Source: JAGPKI01 sp052034135 (lineage in GTDB: Bacteria; Caldisericota; Caldisericia; UBA6126; JAGPKI01). From it: a stretch of DNA of 47,132 nt. The translations under genes and the position numbers were made by a program. The DNA lies in contig JBPOJC010000101.1 in NCBI GenBank assembly GCA_052034135.1, positions 1 to 47,132 on the forward strand, given 5' to 3'. The notes beneath the pieces were generated by a model, which saw only the letters and a program-made list of their open reading frames with translations, was not told the origin of the DNA and did not search any database. Below, piece after piece: positions 1 through 8,600 of the stretch (position 1 is its first letter; every line of letters starts with the position of its first letter).

Positions 1-1
1 A

Positions 2-85
2 TCGGTAGAAGTGATAGAGCCAGAGTCTCTAAGAAAAGAAATAAAAGGTGAAGTGTCAAAACTTTCAAAAATTTATAAAGAATAA
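2..85 (+). CDS. WYL-domain protein, C-terminal end only (runs off the left edge)
   Basis: An open frame enters the window at base 2 and stops at TAA 83-85. It encodes 27 residues beginning SVEVIEPESLRKEIKGEV. The pattern V-E-V-x-x-P-E-S-L-R-x-E followed by a short helix ending in a tyrosine is the usual C-terminus of WYL-domain transcription factors, which sense ligands and often sit beside CRISPR-Cas and other defence loci. Its position just upstream of the cas operon fits a regulator of that locus, but only the tail is visible. The assignment rests on this short motif. Confidence 0.5.
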   Translation, partial: SVEVIEPESLRKEIKGEVSKLSKIYKE

Positions 86-392
86 TTAAAAGGGTCTTAT
101 TTTGGCACTTTAAAGATTATAATGTAAGAACTGTAACTTAAAAACTGGATTAAATGGAGAAAAAAGCTAAAAACTTTTTCTTATAGAAGGTAATGCAATA
201 AAACTTTGAATCTCGAGAAGTTAATGTATACTCGAACTCACAGTAAGCATTCGAGGAGATTGTGAAGGGAGGAATTTTTAAGTTATCAAAGTACGATATG
301 GTGATTATAAAAGGGACTCTTACAAAAAATGTACAAAAGAATTTGCTGAGAAATATATTGATAAATATTGATAAGATAAAGGAATTAAGGAA
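86..392. other. Intergenic stretch with a short ORF remnant
   Basis: I see no complete gene here. A 40-codon frame from ATG 298 to TAA 420 (starting MVIIKGTLTKNVQ) overlaps the start of the next gene in another frame and has no recognised family; it may be a decayed ORF. A TATAAT hexamer lies at 118-123 but without a convincing -35 box, so a promoter here is only possible. Confidence 0.3.
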
Positions 393-716
393 ATGGCTGA
401 GGGAAAAAGTAGAGAAGTAAATAATGAAATTATAAAAAAATATACAGTTGAATTAAAAAGAAGAGGAATTGAGATTGTTGGAATTTATTTATTTGGTTCT
501 TATGCAGATGGTGAAGCTAATAAGTGGAGTGATGTAGATATAGCAATATTAACAAGGAGGTTTATAGGAGATTGTTTTGATTTTAAATTTATTCTTATGA
601 AGATAGCTCGAGAATTTGATGTTAATCTTGAGCCACACCCATTTATTGTAGATGAATTCACAGAAGATAATCCGCTGGCTTATGAAGTTATGAAAACAGG
701 TGAAAGGATAATATGA
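393..716 (+). CDS. MNT-type minimal nucleotidyltransferase (MntA-like antitoxin)
   Basis: This 107-residue protein has the size and motifs of minimal nucleotidyltransferases. The signature GSYADGEANKWSDVDIAI (about residues 36-53) gives the GSxxxG motif and the two metal-binding aspartates of the D-x-D pair, and the segment NLEPHPFIVDEF is typical of the subfamily C-terminus. In MntA/HepT modules this enzyme adenylylates and silences a HEPN RNase toxin encoded next door. Here the partner is reduced to a 24-codon stub overlapping the stop codon by four bases (ATGA), so the antitoxin looks orphaned. An AAGGA-like ribosome site precedes ATG 393. It lies just upstream of cas6 on the same strand and could be cotranscribed with the cas genes. 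The family call is firm; the in vivo role is inferred. Confidence 0.8.
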   Translation: MAEGKSREVNNEIIKKYTVELKRRGIEIVGIYLFGSYADGEANKWSDVDIAILTRRFIGDCFDFKFILMKIAREFDVNLEPHPFIVDEFTEDNPLAYEVMKTGERII

Positions 717-787
717 AAGGTAAATATAGAAAGCCTTTGACAGATATAACCGAATATAATCAAGATTATATTTTAAGAATGGACTAA
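713..787 (+). pseudogene. Possible HEPN (HepT-like) remnant
   Basis: A 24-codon frame begins at ATG 713, overlapping the stop of the nucleotidyltransferase gene as ATGA, and ends at TAA 785-787. Its sequence MKGKYRKPLTDITEYNQDYI resembles the first helix of HepT-like HEPN proteins (a basic start, then L-x-D-I-x-E). The position and overlap are those of a HepT partner, but the catalytic R-x4-6-H region is absent. It may be a truncated toxin or a chance short ORF. Confidence 0.35.
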
Positions 788-793
788 ATATTT

Positions 794-1507
794 ATGAGAA
801 TTGATTTTTTATTAGATAATCCGAATTTATTAGAAACTTCTGAAATGATTACGCTTATTGAAGATCATGTAACTATTTATCATAATAAATTGTATTATTT
901 CTCTAATATCAAAGAGGATTATTTAAAACCTTATTCTTTTTATCTCTCACTTTTTAAAAAAAAAGGAATAGAAGCAGAAAGAACTCTAAAGTTTACTTTC
1001 TCTTCTATTAATAAAGATATTTTTGTTATTTTGTATAATAATTTAATTAAAAATTCCTTTTCTCCTTTCTCAGAATTTAGATTGAAACGGGCTCTGATAG
1101 AACCTTTATTGGAGATTAAAGGTAATATAGCTATTTTTAAAACATTAATGCCTATTATACTGGAAGTGAAAGATAATCAATGGTATTTAATGGGAGATAA
1201 CAAAATAATTGAGGAGCAAATCAGTTATTTTGTTATAAAATTAAGTCAATATTATCTAAACGAAAACCTTGAGTTTTTTGAGTTTAGGCCTATAGAACTT
1301 TATAAAGTAGCAATAAAGAAAGACAGGGAGATCTTACAGGGTTTTGAAGGTATTTTTGAAATTAAAGCTGTTTCAAGAGTTTTAAATTTAATATTTGATG
1401 TAGGTCTTGGGTATAAGAAAAATTTAGGATTTGGCATGCTGAATTTATTTTCTATGAAAAGATTCGATAAATATCTTTACAAAAAATTGGTGACATTAAA
1501 TGAGTGA
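794..1507 (+). CDS. cas6: Cas6 pre-crRNA endoribonuclease
   Basis: Cas6 cuts the long CRISPR transcript inside each repeat and leaves an 8-nt repeat-derived 5' handle on each crRNA. This 237-residue protein has the expected length for a double RRM-fold Cas6. Near the C-terminus (about residues 203-215) it carries the diagnostic glycine-rich loop VGLGYKKNLGFGMLN, which contacts the repeat RNA. Histidines at positions 25 and 30 are candidates for the catalytic general base, though the exact residue cannot be fixed by eye. It is the first gene of the cas operon, and cas8b starts 8 bases before its stop, which implies translational coupling. The handle expected from the array here is ATTGAAAC. 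Sequence identity to other Cas6 proteins is low, as usual for the family. Confidence 0.85.
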   Translation: MRIDFLLDNPNLLETSEMITLIEDHVTIYHNKLYYFSNIKEDYLKPYSFYLSLFKKKGIEAERTLKFTFSSINKDIFVILYNNLIKNSFSPFSEFRLKRALIEPLLEIKGNIAIFKTLMPIILEVKDNQWYLMGDNKIIEEQISYFVIKLSQYYLNENLEFFEFRPIELYKVAIKKDREILQGFEGIFEIKAVSRVLNLIFDVGLGYKKNLGFGMLNLFSMKRFDKYLYKKLVTLNE

Positions 1508-2672
1508 ATTTATTACTTTATTTCCTTCTAACTGGTTATACAATTCAGGAGTTATTGGTTTATTGAGAGTGTTAGAGAAATGTGGGGAGAAAATTAACTT
1601 TAAAGATGATGGTACTGCAGAAATTGATTTAAATAGTTTTAAAAATGAAGTGTATATTGATAATGAAGATGAATTTAATATACCTATTATAGCACGAGAA
1701 TGGTTATTAATGAGTTGGGATCTTTTAACAAATAAAAATTCAATTACCGAAAAGGAAATGATAAAAGAAGTTTGGGGTAAGCTCTTTAATCAAATTTATA
1801 GAGGTTTCTTTAATGCTAATTCTAATCAACTATATAAATCATCAAAAAGTTCTGAACCATTAATAGTGAAATTTGGGAGTTTTATTAGTAGTCTAAGTGA
1901 ATATAAACACTCAGAAAAAATATGCTCTTTTTGTTTTAGAGAGAGCAATTTTAGCTATAAAAATATTTTTACTTCAGAACATTCTCAATTACTTGGTGCA
2001 TCCTCTGGCGAGAAAGGTGTTATAAATTCTTTTTGGAATTTAAAGCCTGGAAATAGTTTAAATGTTTGTGATTTTTGCTCTTTTGTGTTAATTTCTCAAC
2101 ATCTTGCTTTTATCCCTCTTTCTGATGGTTCACAAATCTTTATTAATGCTCCGTCTTTTAAATTGATGTTTGCTCTTAACAAATTTGTAGATGAACTTAT
2201 GGGATTTTCTTCTATTGAAGAAAATAGAACCAAGCGAGAAATTCTTGCAATGTCTTTAATTGAATATGCAACTAAAGTTAAAACAACTCTTGGCGTTTGG
2301 TCAGAAATGAATATAGAAATTATAAATAAGGGAAAAGATGGAAGTGCAGAATTTTTCAATATTTCACATGAAGTAGTTAAACTTCTTTTAGATAGAGAGA
2401 TTGCTTCAATGTTATCCGGTATTGGCGAGTTTAGAATTTTAAACAATTTCATTGACGGGAAGTTTCCTGAATTAATTGAATTAGGATATAAATTTTTAAG
2501 GATTGGCTTAAAACCTTTTAATGAAAGAACAAAAAACGAGAGAGAATTCATCAACGATTATTTAAAACTTGATAAAAATAAAAAAAATCCTCAACTAATG
2601 GCTGAGAAAATTTTTAAACTCTGTGCTTTTGTCGAGGAAAAACAAAAAGGAGGGACCATAGAAAATGTATGA
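1500..2672 (+). CDS. cas8b: Cas8b1/Cst1, type I-B large subunit (short form)
   Basis: This is the large subunit of the type I-B Cascade complex, which recognises the PAM and recruits Cas3. The 390-residue protein shows the paired CxxC zinc motif of the Cst1 (CXXC-CXXC) family at C142/C145 and C190/C193, separated by a characteristic SFWNLKPGNSLNVC segment. Members I remember are roughly 500-600 residues long; this one stops early. The next gene encodes a helical protein resembling the missing C-terminal domain, so the subunit appears split in two. It overlaps cas6 by 8 bases upstream and the next gene by 8 bases downstream. A strong AGGAGG site inside its last codons serves that downstream gene. 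The family call is confident from motif and context. Confidence 0.85.
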   Translation: MSEFITLFPSNWLYNSGVIGLLRVLEKCGEKINFKDDGTAEIDLNSFKNEVYIDNEDEFNIPIIAREWLLMSWDLLTNKNSITEKEMIKEVWGKLFNQIYRGFFNANSNQLYKSSKSSEPLIVKFGSFISSLSEYKHSEKICSFCFRESNFSYKNIFTSEHSQLLGASSGEKGVINSFWNLKPGNSLNVCDFCSFVLISQHLAFIPLSDGSQIFINAPSFKLMFALNKFVDELMGFSSIEENRTKREILAMSLIEYATKVKTTLGVWSEMNIEIINKGKDGSAEFFNISHEVVKLLLDREIASMLSGIGEFRILNNFIDGKFPELIELGYKFLRIGLKPFNERTKNEREFINDYLKLDKNKKNPQLMAEKIFKLCAFVEEKQKGGTIENV

Positions 2673-3159
2673 TTTAACTAACACATTAGAAGAAAAAATG
2701 GAAGAGATTGAAAAAAAATTAAAAAATGGAAATATACAAATCTTGGATTTTAAAGACTTAATGAACAATTATAAAGAAGCAGGAAATAAAATTAAAGAAT
2801 TATTAGAGTGGGGAAGTGAAATAGAAAGAGATAATAAGGATTTAAGTAAATTATATTATCAAATTGCTGGTTATAAGGCTTCAGAACTTATTGATGATCT
2901 TAGGAGCTTAGGATATGCATTAAGTAAAGAAAACGAAATAAAGAAATCATTTGAGAGCCAGGGATATCGTTTGCTTGAACAGGTTAGATCTTGCAGAAAA
3001 GAGGAAGTTTTTCATAATATTTTGAGAATCTTTATATCAAGGAAGAAAGAAGTACCTTTAAAATTAGTTGAAGCATTCAAACCAATTTATTCAGATAATC
3101 TTTTTAAAATTTTTCTATTTTCTTTTCTAAGCGGAATTCTTGGAAAAGAGATTGAATAA
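2665..3159 (+). CDS. Cas11-like small subunit (detached Cas8b C-terminal domain)
   Basis: This 164-residue, predicted all-helical, lysine- and glutamate-rich protein lies between cas8b and cas7. Its C-terminal half (GYRLLEQVR, then ILRIFISRKKEVPLKLVEAF and a final FLSGILGKE) resembles the C-terminal helical domain that normally ends Cas8b/Cst1, with the pattern YRLL, K-E-x-P, then F-x-x-G-x-L-G. In several type I-B, I-C and I-D systems a small subunit, Cas11, is produced by internal translation from within cas8 or cas10. Here an independent start codon is preceded by AGGAGG at about 2650-2655 with good spacing. The ORF overlaps cas8b by 8 bases in a different frame. It probably supplies the Cascade belly subunit that stabilises the R-loop. 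The homology is recognised by eye only. Confidence 0.6.
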   Translation: MYDLTNTLEEKMEEIEKKLKNGNIQILDFKDLMNNYKEAGNKIKELLEWGSEIERDNKDLSKLYYQIAGYKASELIDDLRSLGYALSKENEIKKSFESQGYRLLEQVRSCRKEEVFHNILRIFISRKKEVPLKLVEAFKPIYSDNLFKIFLFSFLSGILGKEIE

Positions 3160-3178
3160 AAAATAAGGAGAAAAAACA

Positions 3179-4579
3179 ATGAACAAGCAAAGTCAAATTA
3201 AAAATTTAACTGTAACTACTATTTTTGAAGGTTCAGCATTAAATCGGGATGAAAAAGTTGGAGGAAACATCTTATCAATTAAAAAATTAAACATTGCCGG
3301 TGAAGTTCGTTCCTTTATAGGGAAACCGGCTATTAGGCATTATTTATTTCAAACACTAAAAAAAGCGTTTAACTGGAGAGAAGCAGGTGTAACCGGACAG
3401 GGACAGGTTGTGCAATTTGATTTAACAAAAGATAGTATAATTACAAGTCCTGAGTTAGATGCCTTTGGGTATATGTTTACGATTGGTAAAAAAGCTATTA
3501 CAAGAAAATCTCCGATTGGTATAACAAAAGCTATTTCTATTTTTCCATATGAATCTGATTTAGCTTTTTATGCAAATCATGATTTAGTCAATCGCGGAAA
3601 AATAGAAGGACTAAATGTAACCCCTAATCCATATAATAAAGAAGAACATAGGTCTTTATATAAGGTAAGTTATACGATAGATACTGAGATTTTTGGTAAG
3701 GATATTTGGCTAATTGAGGATTATTCTTTTGATTCACTAAAAAAGAAACTTACTTTATCAATAGACACGCCTTCTTCAGTTGAATTAAATGAAGTCGAAG
3801 AGAAAGAAGATAAAGATGGGCAAAAATTTTATGAGATTAAGAATAAGAAAATTTCTATTGAGGGTTTAACGCTTACAGTTGATGAAGATCTTATGAAAAA
3901 AAATCCCGCTAAACAAAATATGGAAGAAAATTTAACCTTTATAGATGACAAAAATAATAAAAAAACACAAATTTTTGATTTTTCATTCGATGAAGATAAT
4001 AGAACTTATAAATTTAATGTTTCCAGGAAACCTAACTATAAAAGTGCTGAGAAGATGCTTATTATTGAGAGTGGAGCTGTAAATGAGATTGAGAATTGCA
4101 TTTTAAATTCTGAGGATTCAACAGAGGAGAAAAAAGTTTATTGCGTGAATAATGAAAATAACGATAATGTTGGGAACATTATAGTTGAAAAACTTAAAGA
4201 AAAAATTTATAAGGCAACATTTGAATTATGCGAAAAACTAAAAATAGAACGCATAAAGCAGCTACTCGAGGCTATAAAAAATGGTTTATATTCTCAGTCT
4301 AGCGGTGAGATAAATACTATCGTACCTCTTTTCTTTATAGCTTCAGCAGTAAAAATTCCTTCCCCAATTGCTCATCCATTTATTAATTTAGTAAATGAAG
4401 ATAATGTATGGAAAGTCATTGGTATAAATGACGTTTTTAATAATTCATGGATAGAGACTGTAGACAACAAAAAGATTATTTACATTAATGATTCCGAGGA
4501 ATTACCTGCAAGGATTAAGTTTGATAAAGATATAAGGACTGATTGGAACGAGTTTTTAAAACAATCTGGTTTAGGTTAA
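3179..4579 (+). CDS. cas7: Cas7/Cst2 (DevR family) crRNA-backbone subunit with a large insertion
   Basis: Cas7 polymerises along the crRNA and forms the Cascade backbone. The N-terminus shows the Cst2/DevR pattern: TVTTIFEGSALNRDE (11-25), then FIGKPAIRHYLFQTLKKAF, then SPIGITKAISIFPYESDLAF with YANHDLVNRG. The fold resumes near residue 350 with ERIKQLLEAIKNGLYSQSSG and IVPLFFIASAVKIPSP. Between about residues 185 and 345 lies a charged, lysine/glutamate/asparagine-rich stretch that I do not recognise in typical Cst2 proteins, which I recall as about 300-350 residues; this one is 466. AGGAG precedes ATG 3179 by a few bases. It follows the Cas11-like gene by 19 bases and precedes cas5 by 61. 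The family call is firm; the role of the insertion is unknown. Confidence 0.85.
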   Translation: MNKQSQIKNLTVTTIFEGSALNRDEKVGGNILSIKKLNIAGEVRSFIGKPAIRHYLFQTLKKAFNWREAGVTGQGQVVQFDLTKDSIITSPELDAFGYMFTIGKKAITRKSPIGITKAISIFPYESDLAFYANHDLVNRGKIEGLNVTPNPYNKEEHRSLYKVSYTIDTEIFGKDIWLIEDYSFDSLKKKLTLSIDTPSSVELNEVEEKEDKDGQKFYEIKNKKISIEGLTLTVDEDLMKKNPAKQNMEENLTFIDDKNNKKTQIFDFSFDEDNRTYKFNVSRKPNYKSAEKMLIIESGAVNEIENCILNSEDSTEEKKVYCVNNENNDNVGNIIVEKLKEKIYKATFELCEKLKIERIKQLLEAIKNGLYSQSSGEINTIVPLFFIASAVKIPSPIAHPFINLVNEDNVWKVIGINDVFNNSWIETVDNKKIIYINDSEELPARIKFDKDIRTDWNEFLKQSGLG

Positions 4580-4640
4580 TATAAAAATTATGGAAATTAA
4601 AAAGCTAACTGAAAAACAATGAATTCGAAAAGAGATTAAT

Positions 4641-5483
4641 ATGTATATATTTAAAATGAAAATATATCAACCCCAGGCTCATTTTAGAATTCCATTTACT
4701 TATAAAAGAAGACAAACTTATCCTATTCCACCGTATTCAACGATTATTGGGTTAATTTGCAACTTAATGGGAATTGATTGGCTCGGAGGCGATGAAAATG
4801 CACCACAAGCATACAGAAAACTTAGAAAAATAAAAATATCTATTTCTGGATATTTTGAGGATAAGACAACAGAATATGTATGGTTTAGAACTTTATCAAA
4901 AGAAGCTCATAAAAAAAGGTTTGGAACAACAGATAATCGGTATGTTAATGGTAATATTGAGCATTTAGGTGGTCAAATACCAATATTAATCGATGTATTA
5001 AACGAAGTACGATTGACTATTCATTTTGCACATGAAGATAAAGAATTCTTAAAAGTTGTAAGAGATTCTTTTGTAAATCCTATCAATCGACTTGATGTTA
5101 TTCATATTGGAAGAGCAGAAGACTGGATATTTTATAATTATATTTCTGATGTAATAGATTTACAAAATACTGATACAATAAGTGAGAGAAAAGGACTTCA
5201 TAAAAGCTTCAAAAATTTTTTCTGGATACCTGAAAAAACATGGATAAATGACCAAGAAACTTCAAGTTTTTTTAACTTTGAAGGATTAATTTATAAACTT
5301 ACTACTTTTTGGAAGATTCAAAATTTTGAAAATACATATAACCGAAACGATCAAAGATATTTTAACTATATAACTGCTAAATTAAATGATGGATTAATAA
5401 TGACTAACAAATCGCTTCTATATGATTATGAACTTGAAGTTCCTATATTTCTTGCGAGTTTTTCTAATGGTGGTGAAAAATGA
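4641..5483 (+). CDS. cas5: Cas5 (Tneap/I-B) Cascade subunit
   Basis: Cas5 caps the 5' handle of the crRNA and anchors Cas8 in the type I-B complex. The 280-residue protein opens with MYIFKMKIYQPQAHFRIPFT and YPIPPYSTIIGLICNLMG (about residues 28-45), the typical Cas5 N-terminal RRM strand and following helix in which a P-P-x-S-T-x-x-G-L motif is conserved. It sits in canonical order after cas7. The last four bases overlap the start of cas3 (ATGA), so the two are translationally coupled. The 61-base gap before it holds no recognised element apart from a trivial 10-codon frame. Confidence 0.85.
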   Translation: MYIFKMKIYQPQAHFRIPFTYKRRQTYPIPPYSTIIGLICNLMGIDWLGGDENAPQAYRKLRKIKISISGYFEDKTTEYVWFRTLSKEAHKKRFGTTDNRYVNGNIEHLGGQIPILIDVLNEVRLTIHFAHEDKEFLKVVRDSFVNPINRLDVIHIGRAEDWIFYNYISDVIDLQNTDTISERKGLHKSFKNFFWIPEKTWINDQETSSFFNFEGLIYKLTTFWKIQNFENTYNRNDQRYFNYITAKLNDGLIMTNKSLLYDYELEVPIFLASFSNGGEK

Positions 5484-8095
5484 GTCGAATATTGGCAAAA
5501 AGTCATAAAAAAGAGGGTAAAATAATATATTTAGCTCAACATGTAAAAGATTTACTAAACGTATTTTCCAAAATCAAAGTTAATATTATGGATGAAAAAC
5601 TTAGAGAAATAATCGAAACTTCAATAATAATACATGATTTTGGCAAGTCTTCCCCTGCTTTTCAGATAAGAAGTTTAAAAAATAAAGATTACGAACCTAC
5701 CTTCCCATATTACAACTTACCTCACTCGCTTTTATCAATTTTGATGATAAACCAAGAGGAGTTACGTGAATTATATGGAGAGGAATATAAAAATTTAATA
5801 GTTTCTGCTGTGGCATATCATCATTGGAGAGAAAATTTTCCAGACATTTTAACTCATAGTAATGAGATTGGGAAGTTCTATCTTGAACTTGACAACATTG
5901 GTTATTTAGAAAACGTTATTAATAATTTACAGGAAGAATTAAGGGAAATAGACCCTGAAAAGCTTTGGCTGATTAAAATAGAAAAAGAAATTATTGATGG
6001 CTTATTAAACGATGTACCATTCTATGAATATGCTATACCACCTTATCAGCTTTATTGGTTACCAAAGATGGCTGGAGTTAGCCATAAATGTTTAAAGGAT
6101 TGGATTTTGATATCAGGCTTTCTTCAAAGATGCGATCATTTTGCCTCTTTTTGTGAAGAAGAAGACTTTAATTATGAACCAGAAATTAAAAATTTAGAAT
6201 TTAAGGATATCAAGAGCAATGTTTATTCTGTATTAAAGAAAAAAAACAAAAATATCCAAAAAATTTGGCAAATAGATAAAGTTATTGAGGATGATAATAA
6301 AGATAAGAATCTTATTTTAATTGCGCCTACTGGTTTTGGTAAAACTGAATTTGCTTTTTTATGGGCAAATGGTAAAAAGTTTTTTTATACTCTTCCATTA
6401 AGATCGGCTGTTAATCAGAATTATAGTAGAGCTAATGGAATATTTAATAGTTCTGGTAGAAATCTTGTTGGCTTAATACATTCCGATGCTGATGTGTTTT
6501 TACTCGATGATGGTGGTGAATCACAAGCCAATTTTAACTCTTATGACCTTGCAAGGCAACTTGCCTTTCCAGTTATGATTTCAACTGGGGATCAGTTCTT
6601 TCCTTATGCGCTTAAGCCACCTGGATACGAGAAAATATATGCTACTTTTTCATATTCAAAATTAGTAATTGATGAGGTCCAGGCTTATAATCCAAAGGCA
6701 GTAGCAATTATTGTAAAATTTATTGATGATATTTATCATTTGGGTGGCAATTTTCTACTTATGACTGCTACATTTCCAGAATTTGTTAGAAAAGAAATAA
6801 TTAAACGGATTGGTGATAACAATTATAACGAAATTAATATTTACGATGAAAGATATGATGAGTTTAAGAATATAAATAAACATAAAATTTGCATAAAATT
6901 AATTAAAAATAACAGTGATGAAAACAAACCAGATTTTTCTTTACCTAACGAAGAAATTGTTAATATTCTCGATAATGCAATAAAGGGAAAAAGAATCTTA
7001 GTAATTGCTAACACTATATTCCAAACACAAGATATTTATAAAAAAATTATGCAAATTACACAAATAGAAAGTAAATATAACTCTCTTAAAAATAAAATTT
7101 GGCTTTTACATTCTAAATTTACTATTGAAGACAGAAAAGAAAAAGAAGAAATGCTTAAAAGAGAATTTAATAACCCAAAAGATGAAGGCGAAAATGAAGC
7201 AAAAATTCTCATTGCAACACAAGTTGTTGAAGCATCACTTGATATCGATGCAGATATACTCTTTACAGAAATTGCCCCAATGGATTCACTTGTTCAAAGA
7301 ATGGGAAGAGTATTGAGAAGATATGGACCCCTAACTAATTTTAACGAAATCCCAAAACCAGAAGAAAATAATGTTTTTATCTGGTTATTTGCAAATGGCA
7401 TTCAGTCAGGAATGAATTATGTATATGATAACGATATTGTTCTTTTGACTTTTAAAATTTTAAGTGATTATCCAGATTTGATGGATGAAGATTATTATAA
7501 AAAATGGATTATTGATATTAACAGTAATTTAAAAAAAAGAGATAAAAAAGATAAAATCTTAAACAATATTTTTGATGAGAACAATCAAAACTTAAGTTTT
7601 GACAAATTAATTTCTGAGTATGATAAATTTAGATTTGTATTAAAAATTTACAATTCCATACCCAGAGAGCATAAATATCTTGTTGAATTTTATAAAACAT
7701 TGGATATTCTTGACGCTGGTTTTATGTCAGAACGAAAAGAGGAAGCTCAAAAAATATTTAGAGAAATATATAGTTTTTCATTAATACCAGAGGAAAAAAG
7801 AGAAGATTTTATTAATAAAATTAAAGAGTTTTTTATAAATGAGACTATCCCTAAAAAATACTCTTTTTTTAAAAAAGAAGTTTTAACTCGTTTTTTAGTC
7901 TCTGACAGTGTATTTAATACAAAAAGTTTAAATAAAATTGAAGAGTGGATTTATGCAGAAAGAGAACTTGATGATTTTCAGGAAAATTTGATTAAATGGT
8001 GCAAAAATATCTATTTTATTAAAGGTTCTAAATATGACGAGAATATTGGTTTTTTGAAAGATGATAAGAAAAATTCTAATTTTTCTATAATATAA
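5480..8095 (+). CDS. cas3: Cas3 HD nuclease-helicase
   Basis: Cas3 is recruited by Cascade bound at its target and unwinds and degrades the DNA. The 871-residue protein has an N-terminal HD nuclease domain with H21, the HD pair H52-D53 (IIHDFGKSS), H82, H114/H115 and D219 as likely metal ligands. The SF2 helicase core follows: Walker A APTGFGKTE (about 282-290), the DEVQ box at 398-401 replacing the more usual DEAH, motif III LMTATFP (428-433), and motifs V-VI ATQVVEASLDIDADIL and SLVQRMGRVLRR. All these motifs are present, so it should be active. It starts 4 bases inside cas5 and ends 4 bases before cas4. Nuclease and helicase are fused in one chain, as usual for I-B. Confidence 0.95.
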   Translation: MSRILAKSHKKEGKIIYLAQHVKDLLNVFSKIKVNIMDEKLREIIETSIIIHDFGKSSPAFQIRSLKNKDYEPTFPYYNLPHSLLSILMINQEELRELYGEEYKNLIVSAVAYHHWRENFPDILTHSNEIGKFYLELDNIGYLENVINNLQEELREIDPEKLWLIKIEKEIIDGLLNDVPFYEYAIPPYQLYWLPKMAGVSHKCLKDWILISGFLQRCDHFASFCEEEDFNYEPEIKNLEFKDIKSNVYSVLKKKNKNIQKIWQIDKVIEDDNKDKNLILIAPTGFGKTEFAFLWANGKKFFYTLPLRSAVNQNYSRANGIFNSSGRNLVGLIHSDADVFLLDDGGESQANFNSYDLARQLAFPVMISTGDQFFPYALKPPGYEKIYATFSYSKLVIDEVQAYNPKAVAIIVKFIDDIYHLGGNFLLMTATFPEFVRKEIIKRIGDNNYNEINIYDERYDEFKNINKHKICIKLIKNNSDENKPDFSLPNEEIVNILDNAIKGKRILVIANTIFQTQDIYKKIMQITQIESKYNSLKNKIWLLHSKFTIEDRKEKEEMLKREFNNPKDEGENEAKILIATQVVEASLDIDADILFTEIAPMDSLVQRMGRVLRRYGPLTNFNEIPKPEENNVFIWLFANGIQSGMNYVYDNDIVLLTFKILSDYPDLMDEDYYKKWIIDINSNLKKRDKKDKILNNIFDENNQNLSFDKLISEYDKFRFVLKIYNSIPREHKYLVEFYKTLDILDAGFMSERKEEAQKIFREIYSFSLIPEEKREDFINKIKEFFINETIPKKYSFFKKEVLTRFLVSDSVFNTKSLNKIEEWIYAERELDDFQENLIKWCKNIYFIKGSKYDENIGFLKDDKKNSNFSII

Positions 8096-8099
8096 GAAT

Positions 8100-8600
8100 A
8101 TGCAAACTGCACATATCACAGGAAATACTATTAATGCTTATTATATATGTAAAAGAAAATTATGGTTACTTATGCGACAAATAATGCCAGATAAAAATTA
8201 TGAACTTCTTGAATTAGGAAGACTAACATCAAATGAAACTTATTTGAGGGAGAAAAAAGAAATACCTTTCGAAGGGATGAAAATAGATATAATTAAAAAA
8301 GAACATGATAATGTTATTATTGGTGAAGTTAAGAAATCATCAAGCTGCTTGAAAGCTGCAAAAATGCAACTTGTTTTTTATCTTTATCAATTAAAGAAGG
8401 AAGGAATAGATCTAAAAGGGGAAATTTTAATTCCAAAGGAGAGAGAAAAAATTCCAATTGAATTAACGGATGAACTTGAAGATGAACTTAATAATACGAT
8501 AAATAGCATAGAGGAAATTTCGTCTAAAGAGACACCACCTCCTAAAGAAAAAATTAGATTTTGCACTCATTGTGCATATAGAGAGTTTTGCTGGGCATGA
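8100..8600 (+). CDS. cas4: Cas4 RecB-like nuclease of the adaptation module
   Basis: Cas4 trims prespacers and helps choose PAM-bearing fragments for Cas1-Cas2. The 166-residue protein contains the four iron-sulfur cysteines C17, C155, C158 and C164 (YICKRKLWLL and FCTHCAYREFCW) and the PD-(D/E)xK core residues D63 (KIDII), E76 and K78 (IIGEVKKSS). These are the complete motifs of the family, and the length is typical of type I-B Cas4. Its stop overlaps the preferred start of cas1 as ATGA, so adaptation genes are translated together. Confidence is high. Confidence 0.93.
   Translation: MQTAHITGNTINAYYICKRKLWLLMRQIMPDKNYELLELGRLTSNETYLREKKEIPFEGMKIDIIKKEHDNVIIGEVKKSSSCLKAAKMQLVFYLYQLKKEGIDLKGEILIPKEREKIPIELTDELEDELNNTINSIEEISSKETPPPKEKIRFCTHCAYREFCWA

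Noticed and set aside
2096..2554. 152-codon reverse-strand ORF inside cas8b
   Set aside because: It is antisense to a well supported cas gene and shows no motif.
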